Of a DNA stretch of 18,070 nt, positions 6,703 to 15,517 are shown in pieces (the stretch's first letter is position 1; every line of letters starts with the position of its first letter). The stretch spans positions 1 through 18,070 of the forward strand of contig JABDKS010000734.1 in assembly GCA_013002105.1 (NCBI GenBank). The letters are read 5' to 3'. Source of the stretch: Pirellulaceae bacterium. Lineage in GTDB: Bacteria; Planctomycetota; Planctomycetia; Pirellulales; Pirellulaceae. The translations under genes and the position numbers were made by a program. The notes under the pieces were generated by a model that saw nothing but the letters and a program-made list of their open reading frames with translations, was not told the DNA's origin and did no database searches.

Positions 6703-8175
6703 CTAAGAGAGCAATTGAGTCAGCGCCTGGGCTTTGACCAATTCTCGAGGTTGCTTCAAATGGTTGTAGACAATCGTCTCGGGCGCGATCCCAAAACTGT
6801 GGTAGATCGTGGCCAGCAACTCAGCCGGATGGACCGGGTTTTCCAGCGGCGCCGAGGCCGTCTTGTCGCTCTTGCCGTGGACGTAACCGCGCTTGGTGCC
6901 GGCACCGGCCATCACCGCCGTGTAGCAGTAGGGCCAATGGTCGCGACCATCGTCGGTATTGTTATTGCCACTGGTACTGACGCCCCGTTGCGGACTACGT
7001 CCAAATTCGCCCACCGCGACAACCAGTGTCTCGTCCAACATCCCTCGATCATCTAAATCTTCGATCAAGGCTGACAACCCACCGTCCAGCATCGGCGCTG
7101 ACTGATCCTTCATCCGCTTGCTCAGGCCGACGTGGTGATCCCACGAGTGATTGTCGCTGTTGGCAACCTTGGGCCAAATCACCTCGACCACACGTGTTCC
7201 CGCTTCGACCAACCGTCGCGCCAGCAAGCAACTCTGGCCAAACGTATTGCGGCCATACTTGTCGCGAGTCTCCGTCGATTCGCTCTGTAAATCGAACGCT
7301 TCTCGAGCCCTGCCCGAAACGATCAGCGACAACGCTCGATCGTAATAGCCGTCCAATTCAAACGACTCCACCGCTTTGTTGATATGCGGCATTTGATCAT
7401 TCAACAGGTTCCGCAGTTTTGCGCGGCGTTGCAAACGCACTGAGAAGACTTCCGGACGCAGACGGAGATCATCAATCTTGATGCGATCCATCTTTTCCAT
7501 GTCCAAATCGTCGCCTGATGGATAGAGCGTATAGGGATCATACGCTTTACCCAGGAACCCGGCGGTGCCGCCCTTGCCGACCACGTTGGACTCTTGCAGG
7601 GGGCGTGGCAACATGACGAACGGCAACATCGGTTCGTCGACCGGTCGCATGTTGATAATGTTGCTGCCGAAGTTCGGAAAATCCTTGGGCGATGGAGGCT
7701 CCAATTGGCCCGACGGACTGACCTTGTCGGTCGTGTATCCGGTCATCATTTGATAGATCGCCGCGGTGTGATTGAACAAACCGTTGGGCGTATACGACAT
7801 CGAACGGATCATGGTGAAACGATCGTTGATCTGACTCAGCTTGGGCAAATTCTCGGTGAACTTAATTCCCGGCAGTTTCGTGCTGATCGGATCAAAAACG
7901 CTTTTGACATTGTCCGGCACGTTTTCTTTGGGATCCCACAAATCCAAGTGACTGGGCCCACCCTGCAGGTAAACCAGGATGATGCTCTTGGCTTTGCCCC
8001 AACCCGGTCCGCCTCCTTGGATCGAACTGTTTGCCGACGCGGATTGCAACTGCAACAAATTTGGCAGGGACAACCCCAACATGCCGCAACCGCCCACACG
8101 TAAAAACGTACGACGCGTTGGCGACAGATGCGTATCACACAGATCTTTTGCCTTGTAGCCTTTGAACGAAAGCAT
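6703..8175 (-). CDS. DUF1501 family protein, Tat-exported
   Basis: 490 residues from the ATG at 8175. The N-terminus carries a twin-arginine signal: SPTRRTFLR (about 18-26), then [21 protein letters not shown], so export in folded form by Tat is predicted. The mature part begins with [20 protein letters not shown] (about 64-83), the hallmark of DUF1501 proteins, which resemble the alkaline phosphatase/sulfatase fold. Later conserved stretches are [24 protein letters not shown] and [19 protein letters not shown], whose Asp, His and Glu residues could bind metal. The length is normal for the family. It starts 102 bp after the PSD1 gene on the same strand; this pair recurs widely in planctomycetes and is probably an operon. 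The substrate and reaction are not established for the family, so no enzyme name is given. Confidence 0.95.
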   Translation of the reverse strand: MLSFKGYKAKDLCDTHLSPTRRTFLRVGGCGMLGLSLPNLLQLQSASANSSIQGGGPGWGKAKSIILVYLQGGPSHLDLWDPKENVPDNVKSVFDPISTKLPGIKFTENLPKLSQINDRFTMIRSMSYTPNGLFNHTAAIYQMMTGYTTDKVSPSGQLEPPSPKDFPNFGSNIINMRPVDEPMLPFVMLPRPLQESNVVGKGGTAGFLGKAYDPYTLYPSGDDLDMEKMDRIKIDDLRLRPEVFSVRLQRRAKLRNLLNDQMPHINKAVESFELDGYYDRALSLIVSGRAREAFDLQSESTETRDKYGRNTFGQSCLLARRLVEAGTRVVEVIWPKVANSDNHSWDHHVGLSKRMKDQSAPMLDGGLSALIEDLDDRGMLDETLVVAVGEFGRSPQRGVSTSGNNNTDDGRDHWPYCYTAVMAGAGTKRGYVHGKSDKTASAPLENPVHPAELLATIYHSFGIAPETIVYNHLKQPRELVKAQALTQLLS

Positions 8176-8183
8176 GGCGATAT

Positions 8184-8187
8184 TCCT
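8184..8187 (-). promoter_or_regulatory. Ribosome binding site for the DUF1501 gene
   Basis: AGGA on the minus strand lies 8 bases before the ATG at 8175 (context CCAGGAATATCGCC-ATG). It supports that start, and few other genes in the window have such a site. Confidence 0.55.
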
Positions 8188-8277
8188 GGGAAAGTCGAAA
8201 ACCCAACGCGGGTCGTTGTGGTGATGGGAAAGTCGGAGGGAACGGTAAATCGAATCCAGTGATGCGTTCGCGCCACA

Positions 8278-11200
8278 TCAATGGTTGAATAAGAACGCGG
8301 GGCTATTGATCAATGCCCACGTTAAATCTTCCGCGGCGGTCAGTCGCAGGTTCTTCAATTGCATGGTGCTCTGCTTCGCGTCTTCGCGCAGTTGCACCAA
8401 TTTGGGGTCGTCGGCGGTCGGCGACTCCAGCTGTTTTTGTTTTTGCTGTAACTGTGTCAGTTTAGCATCCGGCGGCACTGGCTTGTTGGCCTCGGCCAAA
8501 GCCGCATTGGCGTTCAAGACCCCCGCATCGGTGGCTGCCACATAATCGCTCAGCAATTTTGTCTCCGACTCGCTGCGTTGGCCCTTTGCGATCGACAATG
8601 CCGCTGCCAGCGATTCGGGATAATCCAGTGGGATCTCGCCCGTCGCGGTGGTCGCACTGAATCTGAACCGGCCCAACCGATGCTCCGCAGCGTTATGGAA
8701 TTGATGCAGAGCAAACGTCAACACGCTGCCCGCTTCGTTCTTGATCGGCTCGGCCAATTTGAAAGTCGCCCAATGAACCAACCCGGTTGCGCCAGCCACC
8801 GCCCAACCACCTTGATCGCGGGTGCGGCCGTCAAAGGTTGCCTCGATCGTAAACGACTGCTGCAAAAAGTCGGCCTTGCCACTGGCGATTTTCACCGGAG
8901 CCAACTTCGTCGGTTCCGCCTTGGGTGCCTGCTTGATCTCCAACTCGGTCAGTACAAAGTTGCCGTTGGGCGGCAATCCGGGACCGTTGCTTGGCAAGCT
9001 CGGATCGGTCAGCGTTTCGATTCGGAATCCGGTAATGTTCTTCAAGTCGGTTTTAAACTCGACGTTGTAGACACCCTTGTCCTTATTGCCGCTAGCCAAA
9101 ATCGAACGGTCCGGTTGCTGCTTCAACTCGGCTTTATTGGTCGCGGTCGCCTTGGTCGCTCGCAACGGCACCCACTCCAATGCGTTTTTGAACTCGGCGG
9201 CCATCTTGTCGACCTTGTTCCCGAGTGCCGCCTTGGCTTTCTCGACTCCTTCTTTCGCGACCTTGATGCGACTGTCTCGTTCTTTCGCAAGCTTCTCGCG
9301 CTCAGGCTTGATTGACTCGGTTCGACTGGCGATCTGTTTCTTGACGTTGGCCAACTGTTCTTCGCGACGCTTTTCCAATTCCACCCGACGAATCTTCCAG
9401 TTTTCCTCGGCCTTTTCTAATTGTTCGACAATCGCTTTGTGGTCTTGCTTGATCAATGCGCTGACCTGCGAGAATGCACTCAGTTCGCTGTCGCGAGGCA
9501 ACCGGCCGAGCGCTCGTAAAAAGATCTCTTCGGCCAGCTCGCCGTCGTCGCGACATTCCGAAACGACACGTTCGAGTTCGTTTTTGGGATCAGCAATGGC
9601 GGTACCGATCGTGGGACCACTGATCAATGCCATCACGGGCCCAAGTTGCAAATCGGAGTTTCGTTCACACTCGCAAGCACTCTCACGCGCAGGACGCCCG
9701 AGGTTTTGCAAAAACCCATCGGCCAATTTCACGCCCGAGTCGGTCAGTGCTGCGGCGCGGGTTCCGCGGGGCACGCCCGGAATGGCACTCACCGCACCGG
9801 TCACCGCATGCACCGCGTCGTAGATGACTTCGGCCGGTAAACGACGCGGCAATGCATGAGAATAATTTTGCACGTCATCTTCATTCGTGGCGTTTGTTTC
9901 CACGCTCAATTGATACGTGCGACTGTTGCAGATTCGTCGCAGCACCTCCTGAGTGTCAAAATTAGATTCGACAAACGAGCTTGATAAATAATCAAGCAGT
10001 TCCGGATTGGTCGCCGGGTTGCCGGCACGAATGTCATCGATCGGCTCGATCAATCCGACACCCATCAGGTAGCCCCACAACCGATTGACGTAACTGCGTG
10101 CAAAGTACGGGTTGTCGGGATCGGTCATCCAGCTTGCCAGTTGCTCGCGACGCGTCGCTTCGGCTGCAACCTCGTGCTCGACTTCGAACGGGAATCCGGG
10201 AGCGACGTTCGCGTTGGTGCGTGGATGCTGGATCTCGCCCTCCTTTTTGTCGACAACCTTCTCGAACAACGGTTTTGCACCTTCGACCGCCGTTCCGCCC
10301 ACTTTGCGTTTACCCGATACCGGATCATTCTCTAATTTGACTTGGGCAAAGTACGCCGACATCTGATAGTACTGATCCTGAGTCCATCGCTCGAACGGAT
10401 GATCGTGGCACTTGTTGCAATTAAATCGAATTCCCAAGAACAGATGCGTCGTGTTCTCCATCGTCGCATCGGCTTCGCGAAGTACCTTGTAATACGATGC
10501 CGCCGGATTGTCGTTGTTGGATCCCGATGCTGTCAGGATCTGATGAGCAAACTCGTTGTACGGACGGTTTTCCGCGACCGCTTGGCGGATCCAATCTCGG
10601 AATTTTGTACTCCCTTCGACACCCAGAAATTTTCGGTTGACCTGCAACAGGTCGGCCCACTTGTTGGTCCAAAATTCGACGTACGCATCGTTGCCCAGCA
10701 ATTCATCGATCACCTTGGCCCGCTTTGCACGAGTCTGCGTCTGATCGGCCAAAAACTCACGGACTTTTTGGCTGCTGGGCGGCAGACCGGTCAGATCTAA
10801 ATAAACGCGACGCAGGAAGGTCGCATCGTCGCAAAGTCCACTGGGCGTGACCTTGATTCGTTCCCACTTGTTGGCAACCAACGCATCAATCTTGTCCCAA
10901 GATTCAACGGTCTGCTTTTCGTAACCGCTGCGATCTCCCATCACGGTCAAGGTAGTCGCCGCGTAGGCTCCCTCGTAACGCGCAAGGATCGGAGCTTCTC
11001 CACGCCGAATCGCCGACAGCAATCCACCGGCGGAAACCGATGCGACTTCGGTGTTGCCGCTTTCGACAAAGGCCTCTTGTGTCACATCACGTGTCGAACC
11101 GTTGGGATAGGTTGCGACTACTCGCACCTGCTGCAAGGCGTCGACCGAATCGACAATCGGGTTGATTGGGAACACGTCCAAACGCGACACACGGGGTGTA

Positions 11201-13416
11201 TCGAGGTTCAATTGACTGCCATCAGCAATCCAACGGTGCAACACAATGTGGTTGGGATCACCGACGGACATCAGCGTGCCACCCTGGTGCGGACTGGTCC
11301 CGAGCGGTTTGCGGAGCATCAAGGACTCGTTGGGCGCGGCCGCGTTGATTCGTCGTGCCGCCAAATCGTCGGTCAACGCACGCAGATCGTAGATCGGGTC
11401 GTATCCACGCAGTGAGAGCTTGAATCCATTCTTTCCCTTCTGAGCCCCGTGGCAGGTTCCCTGGTTACATCCAAGACGACTGAGGATCGGGTTGACGTCG
11501 CGAATGAAGTCCACGGCGCCGGGCGACGGGTTCGTTTCATTTTCACTCACGTCCGACGCCACCATATCGATTTGTTGTTGATGATCGCCGTAAGAAATTT
11601 TCAGCATCCCCTTGCCATCCGCCGCCGGTCGAATCAGCCCCGCTGCGGTCGCCGTCGCCCAGAGAGGCAATTCCACCTTGGCTAATCGCGTTACATCGAC
11701 GGTAGCACCCTCGGCTGTGACGGCTGTCACAACCAATTGTGCGTAGTCATAAGGCGATTGGAACTGGATCGATGTCGGCTGGACAATCAGTTCAGCCACC
11801 GATTCGGCGTCAGGTCCCTTTTCGTTTTTTTGCGCCGCATTGCTGACGTGCTGCGTGGCCATCTCTGCCGTCCACGCTTTCGCGTCGAATGTCAATCTGG
11901 CCATTTCGGATTCTGCATTGATCTGGATAGCTGGAAATTCAGAGACCAAATTTCCCTCCGCGTCCAACTTGCGAACCTTTCCGTCATCGGCGGTGAAGTA
12001 AAGCGAGTTGTCTTTGGCAAACCGCACGGCGTATACGGCGGCATCGTCCAACGTCACCTTCGCCACCTCTTCGGTCGGCTTTGCACGATACGCATCGACC
12101 TTCTTCTTTTCATCGGCGCTGCGGTCGTTCACTCGCTTGGCCAGAATTCCTTTCAAGTCACCGGCCAGTTCACCGTCGAAATCGTATTTCCAAACTCGAA
12201 TTTCGCTGGTGCCATCCAGTGTCGCGGCCGCTGCAATCCGGCTTCCGTCCGGGCTGATGTGGACGCTGAAAATACGCCCTTTCAGTTTGGGCATCGATCG
12301 AATCAGATTCGCATCGTCACCGATTTTCCGAGCCGTTTCGCGAAAGACGCGATACAGTTTGGGCACGCCGTCGGAACCACCGACCAGAATCTCATTCCGC
12401 TCGGGGTGGGCCGCGACGCTACTGAGACCACCTGATAGCGCGCCGGGTGTAATCGAGGTGATGTTATCGATGAATCGCTCGGTCGCCACCTCCGTCAATT
12501 TGGTCGTCATGTCACGAGCGACCGAAATCACGTGCTTGCTGTCGGGTGTGAACGCGGTGTCACGCACCCAGTCTTCGTGCGCACCCTGATACAGCACTCG
12601 CTGTCCCGTGTCGGCGTCGATCGCGCGAATCACATTATCGGCGGCGCCAAATGCGATCTTGGTACCGTCGGGCGACCAACTGGCCCCGCTGATCGTGTCG
12701 TAGGTTACTGGCAGCGAAAGCTCCAACTCTTGTGTCTGCATATTCCACAACTGCAACTCACCGCTGACAGCCGGCGTTCCGCCCACCGCCGCCAGTCGTT
12801 TGCCGTCGGGGGAGAATCGGACCGTGTTGATGCGCGGACTCAAGCCGACCAAACGCGATTTGACTTCGCCGCTTTCGGCACTCAGCAAGATGACTTCGTG
12901 AAAACCGGCGACAGCGATTGTGTCGGCGTCCGGCGAAACGTCGATCGATGGCAACGCAGCCGGCCCGATGTAAACCGGCGGACGCTCTTTCGTGTACCGC
13001 GGACCGGTGTCGTGAATCGAATCGTCCTTGGCACCCTCGCGGATCCAGCGTGTAATCAATTCAATCTCGACATCGCTCAGCGGTTTGGTCGGCGGTTTTG
13101 GCATCTCCGCGATGGAATCGACTGGCGTGATTTGCTCGATCAAATAGCTTTCGTCTGGTTTGCCGGGAACGATCGCCGGATTCTCCGATTCGCCACCGGC
13201 GATCAATTTGGCAAAGTCGGTCATCATGTACGAACCGAGTTGCTTGGCGCCTTGGTGACAACCAAAGCAATTCCGACGCAATATCGGTTCAATGTCATTG
13301 TGGTAACTGACCGGTCCAGAAACTTGTTCAGGTTCTTCCGTCGTTTCGCTGTGGGCAGGTATGCCAAAGCACAGAAGAAACAAGGGGACCAACGACAAAC
13401 GACGCGCGACACTCAT
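8278..13416 (-). CDS. Giant planctomycete PSCyt1/WD40/PSCyt2 (DUF1549)/PSD1 (DUF1553) protein
   Basis: 1712 residues from the ATG at 13416 (a GTG two codons upstream is unlikely). A signal peptide at about 1-23 suggests export. Domains in order: a PSCyt1 cytochrome-like domain with haem-type motif CFGCH (50-54); a WD40-like propeller, about 150-490, with repeated SPDG motifs; a second motif of the form C-x4-CH (GCNQGTCHG, about 649-657); a Big-like beta domain, about 755-825; DUF1549/PSCyt2 from about 838, with CNKCH at 1000-1004; and DUF1553/PSD1 from about 1085, including the characteristic CECER motif. A charged coiled coil (about 1320-1400) and a beta-rich discoidin/LamG-like region (about 1430-1590) come next. 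The family's usual C-terminal ending (WALINSPAFLFNH) appears only at the very end. The natural reaction is unknown; haem binding is suggested by the motifs only. It is first of a two-gene unit with DUF1501. Confidence 0.95.
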   Translation of the reverse strand: MSVARRLSLVPLFLLCFGIPAHSETTEEPEQVSGPVSYHNDIEPILRRNCFGCHQGAKQLGSYMMTDFAKLIAGGESENPAIVPGKPDESYLIEQITPVDSIAEMPKPPTKPLSDVEIELITRWIREGAKDDSIHDTGPRYTKERPPVYIGPAALPSIDVSPDADTIAVAGFHEVILLSAESGEVKSRLVGLSPRINTVRFSPDGKRLAAVGGTPAVSGELQLWNMQTQELELSLPVTYDTISGASWSPDGTKIAFGAADNVIRAIDADTGQRVLYQGAHEDWVRDTAFTPDSKHVISVARDMTTKLTEVATERFIDNITSITPGALSGGLSSVAAHPERNEILVGGSDGVPKLYRVFRETARKIGDDANLIRSMPKLKGRIFSVHISPDGSRIAAAATLDGTSEIRVWKYDFDGELAGDLKGILAKRVNDRSADEKKKVDAYRAKPTEEVAKVTLDDAAVYAVRFAKDNSLYFTADDGKVRKLDAEGNLVSEFPAIQINAESEMARLTFDAKAWTAEMATQHVSNAAQKNEKGPDAESVAELIVQPTSIQFQSPYDYAQLVVTAVTAEGATVDVTRLAKVELPLWATATAAGLIRPAADGKGMLKISYGDHQQQIDMVASDVSENETNPSPGAVDFIRDVNPILSRLGCNQGTCHGAQKGKNGFKLSLRGYDPIYDLRALTDDLAARRINAAAPNESLMLRKPLGTSPHQGGTLMSVGDPNHIVLHRWIADGSQLNLDTPRVSRLDVFPINPIVDSVDALQQVRVVATYPNGSTRDVTQEAFVESGNTEVASVSAGGLLSAIRRGEAPILARYEGAYAATTLTVMGDRSGYEKQTVESWDKIDALVANKWERIKVTPSGLCDDATFLRRVYLDLTGLPPSSQKVREFLADQTQTRAKRAKVIDELLGNDAYVEFWTNKWADLLQVNRKFLGVEGSTKFRDWIRQAVAENRPYNEFAHQILTASGSNNDNPAASYYKVLREADATMENTTHLFLGIRFNCNKCHDHPFERWTQDQYYQMSAYFAQVKLENDPVSGKRKVGGTAVEGAKPLFEKVVDKKEGEIQHPRTNANVAPGFPFEVEHEVAAEATRREQLASWMTDPDNPYFARSYVNRLWGYLMGVGLIEPIDDIRAGNPATNPELLDYLSSSFVESNFDTQEVLRRICNSRTYQLSVETNATNEDDVQNYSHALPRRLPAEVIYDAVHAVTGAVSAIPGVPRGTRAAALTDSGVKLADGFLQNLGRPARESACECERNSDLQLGPVMALISGPTIGTAIADPKNELERVVSECRDDGELAEEIFLRALGRLPRDSELSAFSQVSALIKQDHKAIVEQLEKAEENWKIRRVELEKRREEQLANVKKQIASRTESIKPEREKLAKERDSRIKVAKEGVEKAKAALGNKVDKMAAEFKNALEWVPLRATKATATNKAELKQQPDRSILASGNKDKGVYNVEFKTDLKNITGFRIETLTDPSLPSNGPGLPPNGNFVLTELEIKQAPKAEPTKLAPVKIASGKADFLQQSFTIEATFDGRTRDQGGWAVAGATGLVHWATFKLAEPIKNEAGSVLTFALHQFHNAAEHRLGRFRFSATTATGEIPLDYPESLAAALSIAKGQRSESETKLLSDYVAATDAGVLNANAALAEANKPVPPDAKLTQLQQKQKQLESPTADDPKLVQLREDAKQSTMQLKNLRLTAAEDLTWALINSPAFLFNH

Positions 13417-13479
13417 TAGCACGGCTTCAGTGACATTCGGTGGGGATGGTTGAGCTTGCTCGCATCCTGCGTCGCTGCG

Positions 13480-13510
13480 GAACGTCGTCGATCCGCCGGA
13501 TCAACGGTTC
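13480..13510. repeat. 31-bp interrupted palindrome upstream of the PSD1 gene
   Basis: The core GATCCG-C-CGGATC (13490-13502) is perfect. The arms extend to 13486-13495 and 13497-13506 with one G-U-type mismatch, and further to GAAC/GTTC (13480-13483 and 13507-13510) across a small internal loop. It lies 64-94 bp upstream of the PSD1 ATG on the minus strand, a plausible operator position. Confidence 0.45.
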
Positions 13511-13838
13511 GTCAATCAGATTGCGACGTCTGTTGTTTTGACCGAAAACCGACAGTGCACAAATTGCTGCACGATCTATGTCGATCAGGCTGTCGCCTGA
13601 CCCAAGGTTTCCGAATTCAATCAAACGTGAACGTTCTGATTTGCAGCGGCGGTTTCGCGAGGAAACTGGCGGTCTGACAACGCCAATCCAACATCGGCAG
13701 CACTGCGCGACGAAGGTAGCCCGAGAAAGGGCAGGCGGGAGGCGAACCAACCCAGCAAAGGTGGGTCATTTCACCGTGTGTTAGCTTAATGGGGCCCCCG
13801 TCAGTCGTCAATTGAAAGTCTCCGGCCGTCGATACCCA

Positions 13839-13861
13839 AAACCATGCAAAACACATGGTTT
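13839..13861. repeat. Inverted repeat upstream of the prepilin peptidase gene
   Basis: AAACCATG (13839-13846) and CATGGTTT (13854-13861) are perfect 8-bp complements around the 7-base centre CAAAACA. It lies about 160 bp before the likely GTG start of the plus-strand gene. The role is unknown; operator or leader hairpin are both possible. Confidence 0.45.
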
Positions 13862-14020
13862 CAACCGATTTTGACCCCTCGAATTTCTTTTCAGGCTCGA
13901 ACCGGCAAATAGGTCGGTCTACATCAATACCACGCTTGTTGGTTACGATCCTGCCACCGCGGCAGTCACCTCGCCGCGTTACGAACAGCTTTGTCGAATC
14001 ACTTCAATGCAGAATCTCAC

Positions 14021-15286
14021 GTGATCAACTTCTGGATCGGACTCCCCATCGCCTTGCGATTTCTACTGCTCGCACTCTTGGGAATCCTCGGCGGCGCCTT
14101 CTCAAATTATCTGATCTACACGTGGTGCTATTTTCCACGTGCGATCAACCCTTGGGCACCTCCGCATCCCGACGCACCCGAGCGGCACAAGATCGATCGT
14201 GTCCCGATCATTGGCTGGATGGCGCTCCGTCGCGAAGCATCGATACATGGACGCGGTTTTTGGATCCGTCCAATATTGATTGAACTCGCGCTGGCAATTT
14301 CGCTGCCCGCACTCTACTGGTACGAGACCCAAGTGGGTATCCAATTACCCGATGCGGTTCGACCGGCACTCCTGCCAGCGTTCGAACCTTGGGGCACACA
14401 GATGTTCTTTGGCCATGCGATCTTGTTGGTGCTGATGACGGCGGCAACATTCATTGATTTTGACGAACAAACCATCCCGGACATCATCACCATTCCAGGA
14501 ACGATCCTGGCACTGGTGCTCGGCTCCTGCTCCATCTATTGGTTCATGCCGGCGTTTCTGGCCACGGCAAAACCACCCGTGCTGGCGACGACAACCTTTG
14601 ATTTGCCCTGGCCCCCGGTCGATCCCAAATGGTGGACCGGACAAGGACTGTTGACCGGACTGGCGATCTGGAGTGGCTGGTGTTTTGCGCTCGCAGACCG
14701 TCGCGTGATTTTACGAAAGGGATTGGCCAAAGCAGTTGAATTTTTCTTTGCCGGTTTGGTTCGTTATCCCACTTGGAAATTATTGGTAGCTATCTGGGTC
14801 GTCGGTCTGATTGGAATTTCAATCGTATTCAATATCGGCGGAGTACCGTGGTACGGTTTGTTTTCTTCGCTGGTCGGATTGGCCGTCGGTGGTGGTGTGA
14901 TTTGGGCCATCCGAATCGTTGCCTCCATGTCGATGCGTGTCGAAGCGATGGGGTTTGGCGACGTCACGTTGATGGCAATGATCGGTGCGTTTCTGGGCTG
15001 GCAAGCATCGATCATGGCCTTCTTCCTCGCGCCATTCGCTGCCATCGTGATCGTCGTCATCCAGTTCATCGTCACCCGTGAGCCACGTGTGCCGTTCGGA
15101 CCGTATTTGTGTGCGGGGACCCTTTTGACGATCGTGTTTTGGGACGGCGTTTACAACAACTGGTTCGCGCTGAACTTTGGCTTGCTGGGCCCGATGATGT
15201 TGTGGATGGGCATCGCCCTGCTGGGACTGATGGGCGTGATGCTATTCGTCTGGCGACTGATCAAGACAGCAATTTTTCGTCGCTAG
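14021..15286 (+). CDS. Prepilin peptidase (A24 family aspartic protease), enlarged
   Basis: About 421 residues from the GTG at 14021; a TTG at 13991 would add 10. No ATG or Shine-Dalgarno sequence decides between them. It is a polytopic inner-membrane protease that cleaves type IV prepilin leaders. The two catalytic aspartates are visible: Asp146 in FIDFDEQTIPD and Asp314 in GFGDVTLMAMIGAFLGW. The conserved RVPFGPYL near the C-terminus also fits. The N-terminal cytoplasmic domain keeps the overall pattern (FSNYLIY, then VPIIGWMALR and RPILIELAL) but lacks the two zinc-binding Cys pairs found in many PilD-type enzymes. The stretch between the catalytic motifs is about 160 residues, longer than usual, with an extra Trp/Pro-rich loop and extra hydrophobic helices. 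Family members are often near 250-300 residues, so this one is large. It may process the TadE-type proteins encoded on the other strand, though it is not in their transcript. A hairpin follows the stop. Confidence 0.92.
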   Translation: MINFWIGLPIALRFLLLALLGILGGAFSNYLIYTWCYFPRAINPWAPPHPDAPERHKIDRVPIIGWMALRREASIHGRGFWIRPILIELALAISLPALYWYETQVGIQLPDAVRPALLPAFEPWGTQMFFGHAILLVLMTAATFIDFDEQTIPDIITIPGTILALVLGSCSIYWFMPAFLATAKPPVLATTTFDLPWPPVDPKWWTGQGLLTGLAIWSGWCFALADRRVILRKGLAKAVEFFFAGLVRYPTWKLLVAIWVVGLIGISIVFNIGGVPWYGLFSSLVGLAVGGGVIWAIRIVASMSMRVEAMGFGDVTLMAMIGAFLGWQASIMAFFLAPFAAIVIVVIQFIVTREPRVPFGPYLCAGTLLTIVFWDGVYNNWFALNFGLLGPMMLWMGIALLGLMGVMLFVWRLIKTAIFRR

Positions 15287-15317
15287 CATCGGCAACGCTG
15301 ATCACGCTTGCCCGATG
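15287..15317 (+). terminator. Hairpin immediately after the prepilin peptidase stop
   Basis: CATCGGCAACG (15287-15297) can pair with CGCTTGCCCGATG (15305-15317) with two single-base bulges and a 7-base loop. It starts right after the TAG at 15284-15286. No U-run follows, so it is a candidate terminator only. The remaining 200 bp up to kdsD are A/C-rich, and I see no gene there. Confidence 0.4.
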
Positions 15318-15504
15318 TCAAAACGGCGTCTGGACGCAACAACCGCAAAAAACCGCTGCGTCGCCCTGCGTTAGTCACACAAACCATACCGAAACAACAA
15401 CCCAAACAACCTATTCTTCGCTAATTCGCGTTGTGGCCAAGTCACTTTTCTCGGTACTATCCGCTCGATCAATTTCCCCGCCAACTACCGCTGCGAAGCA
15501 CCAA

Positions 15505-15510
15505 GGAAGG
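15505..15510 (+). promoter_or_regulatory. Ribosome binding site setting the kdsD GTG start
   Basis: GGAAGG sits 7 bases before the GTG at 15518 (context AAGGAAGG-tctcgcc-GTG). It is one of the clearest Shine-Dalgarno sequences in the window and argues for this start over the open frame reaching to 15431. Confidence 0.65.
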
Positions 15511-15517
15511 TCTCGCC

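Larger units (their letters stand above)
13417..14020. other. About 600-bp divergent spacer rich in hairpins, no convincing gene
   Basis: This lies between the PSD1 gene (minus) and the prepilin peptidase gene (plus), so it must hold both promoters. Open frames here have no recognisable protein features. Besides the separately listed repeats at 13480-13510 and 13839-13861, it contains a tight hairpin TCAGGC-tgtc-GCCTGA (13585-13600), GTGCA/TGCAC (13555-13572), GCCC-gagaaa-GGGC (13719-13732), ACCCA/TGGGT (13750-13766) and the palindrome GGGGCCCC (13791-13798). A structured leader, a small RNA or a repeat element are all possible; I do not recognise a known riboswitch. Confidence 0.6.

Noticed and set aside
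10405..10420. Sigma-54 promoter-like TGGCAC...TTGCA
   Set aside because: The spacing between the GG and GC elements is too short for a sigma-54 promoter, and it lies inside the PSD1 coding region at the CNKCH codons.
12532..13419. 295-residue plus-strand open frame
   Set aside because: It is antisense to the PSCyt1/WD40 part of the PSD1 gene, whose minus frame has a signal peptide, CxxCH and SPDG repeats.
13427..13750. 107-residue minus-strand open frame upstream of the PSD1 gene
   Set aside because: It is Arg/Ser-rich with no domain, signal or ribosome site, and it overlaps several inverted repeats; more likely non-coding.
15431..15460. Possible -35/-10 promoter (TTGTGG, 18-base gap, TACTAT) before kdsD
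   Set aside because: Each box only partly matches the sigma-70 consensus, and planctomycete promoters are poorly defined; too weak to list.
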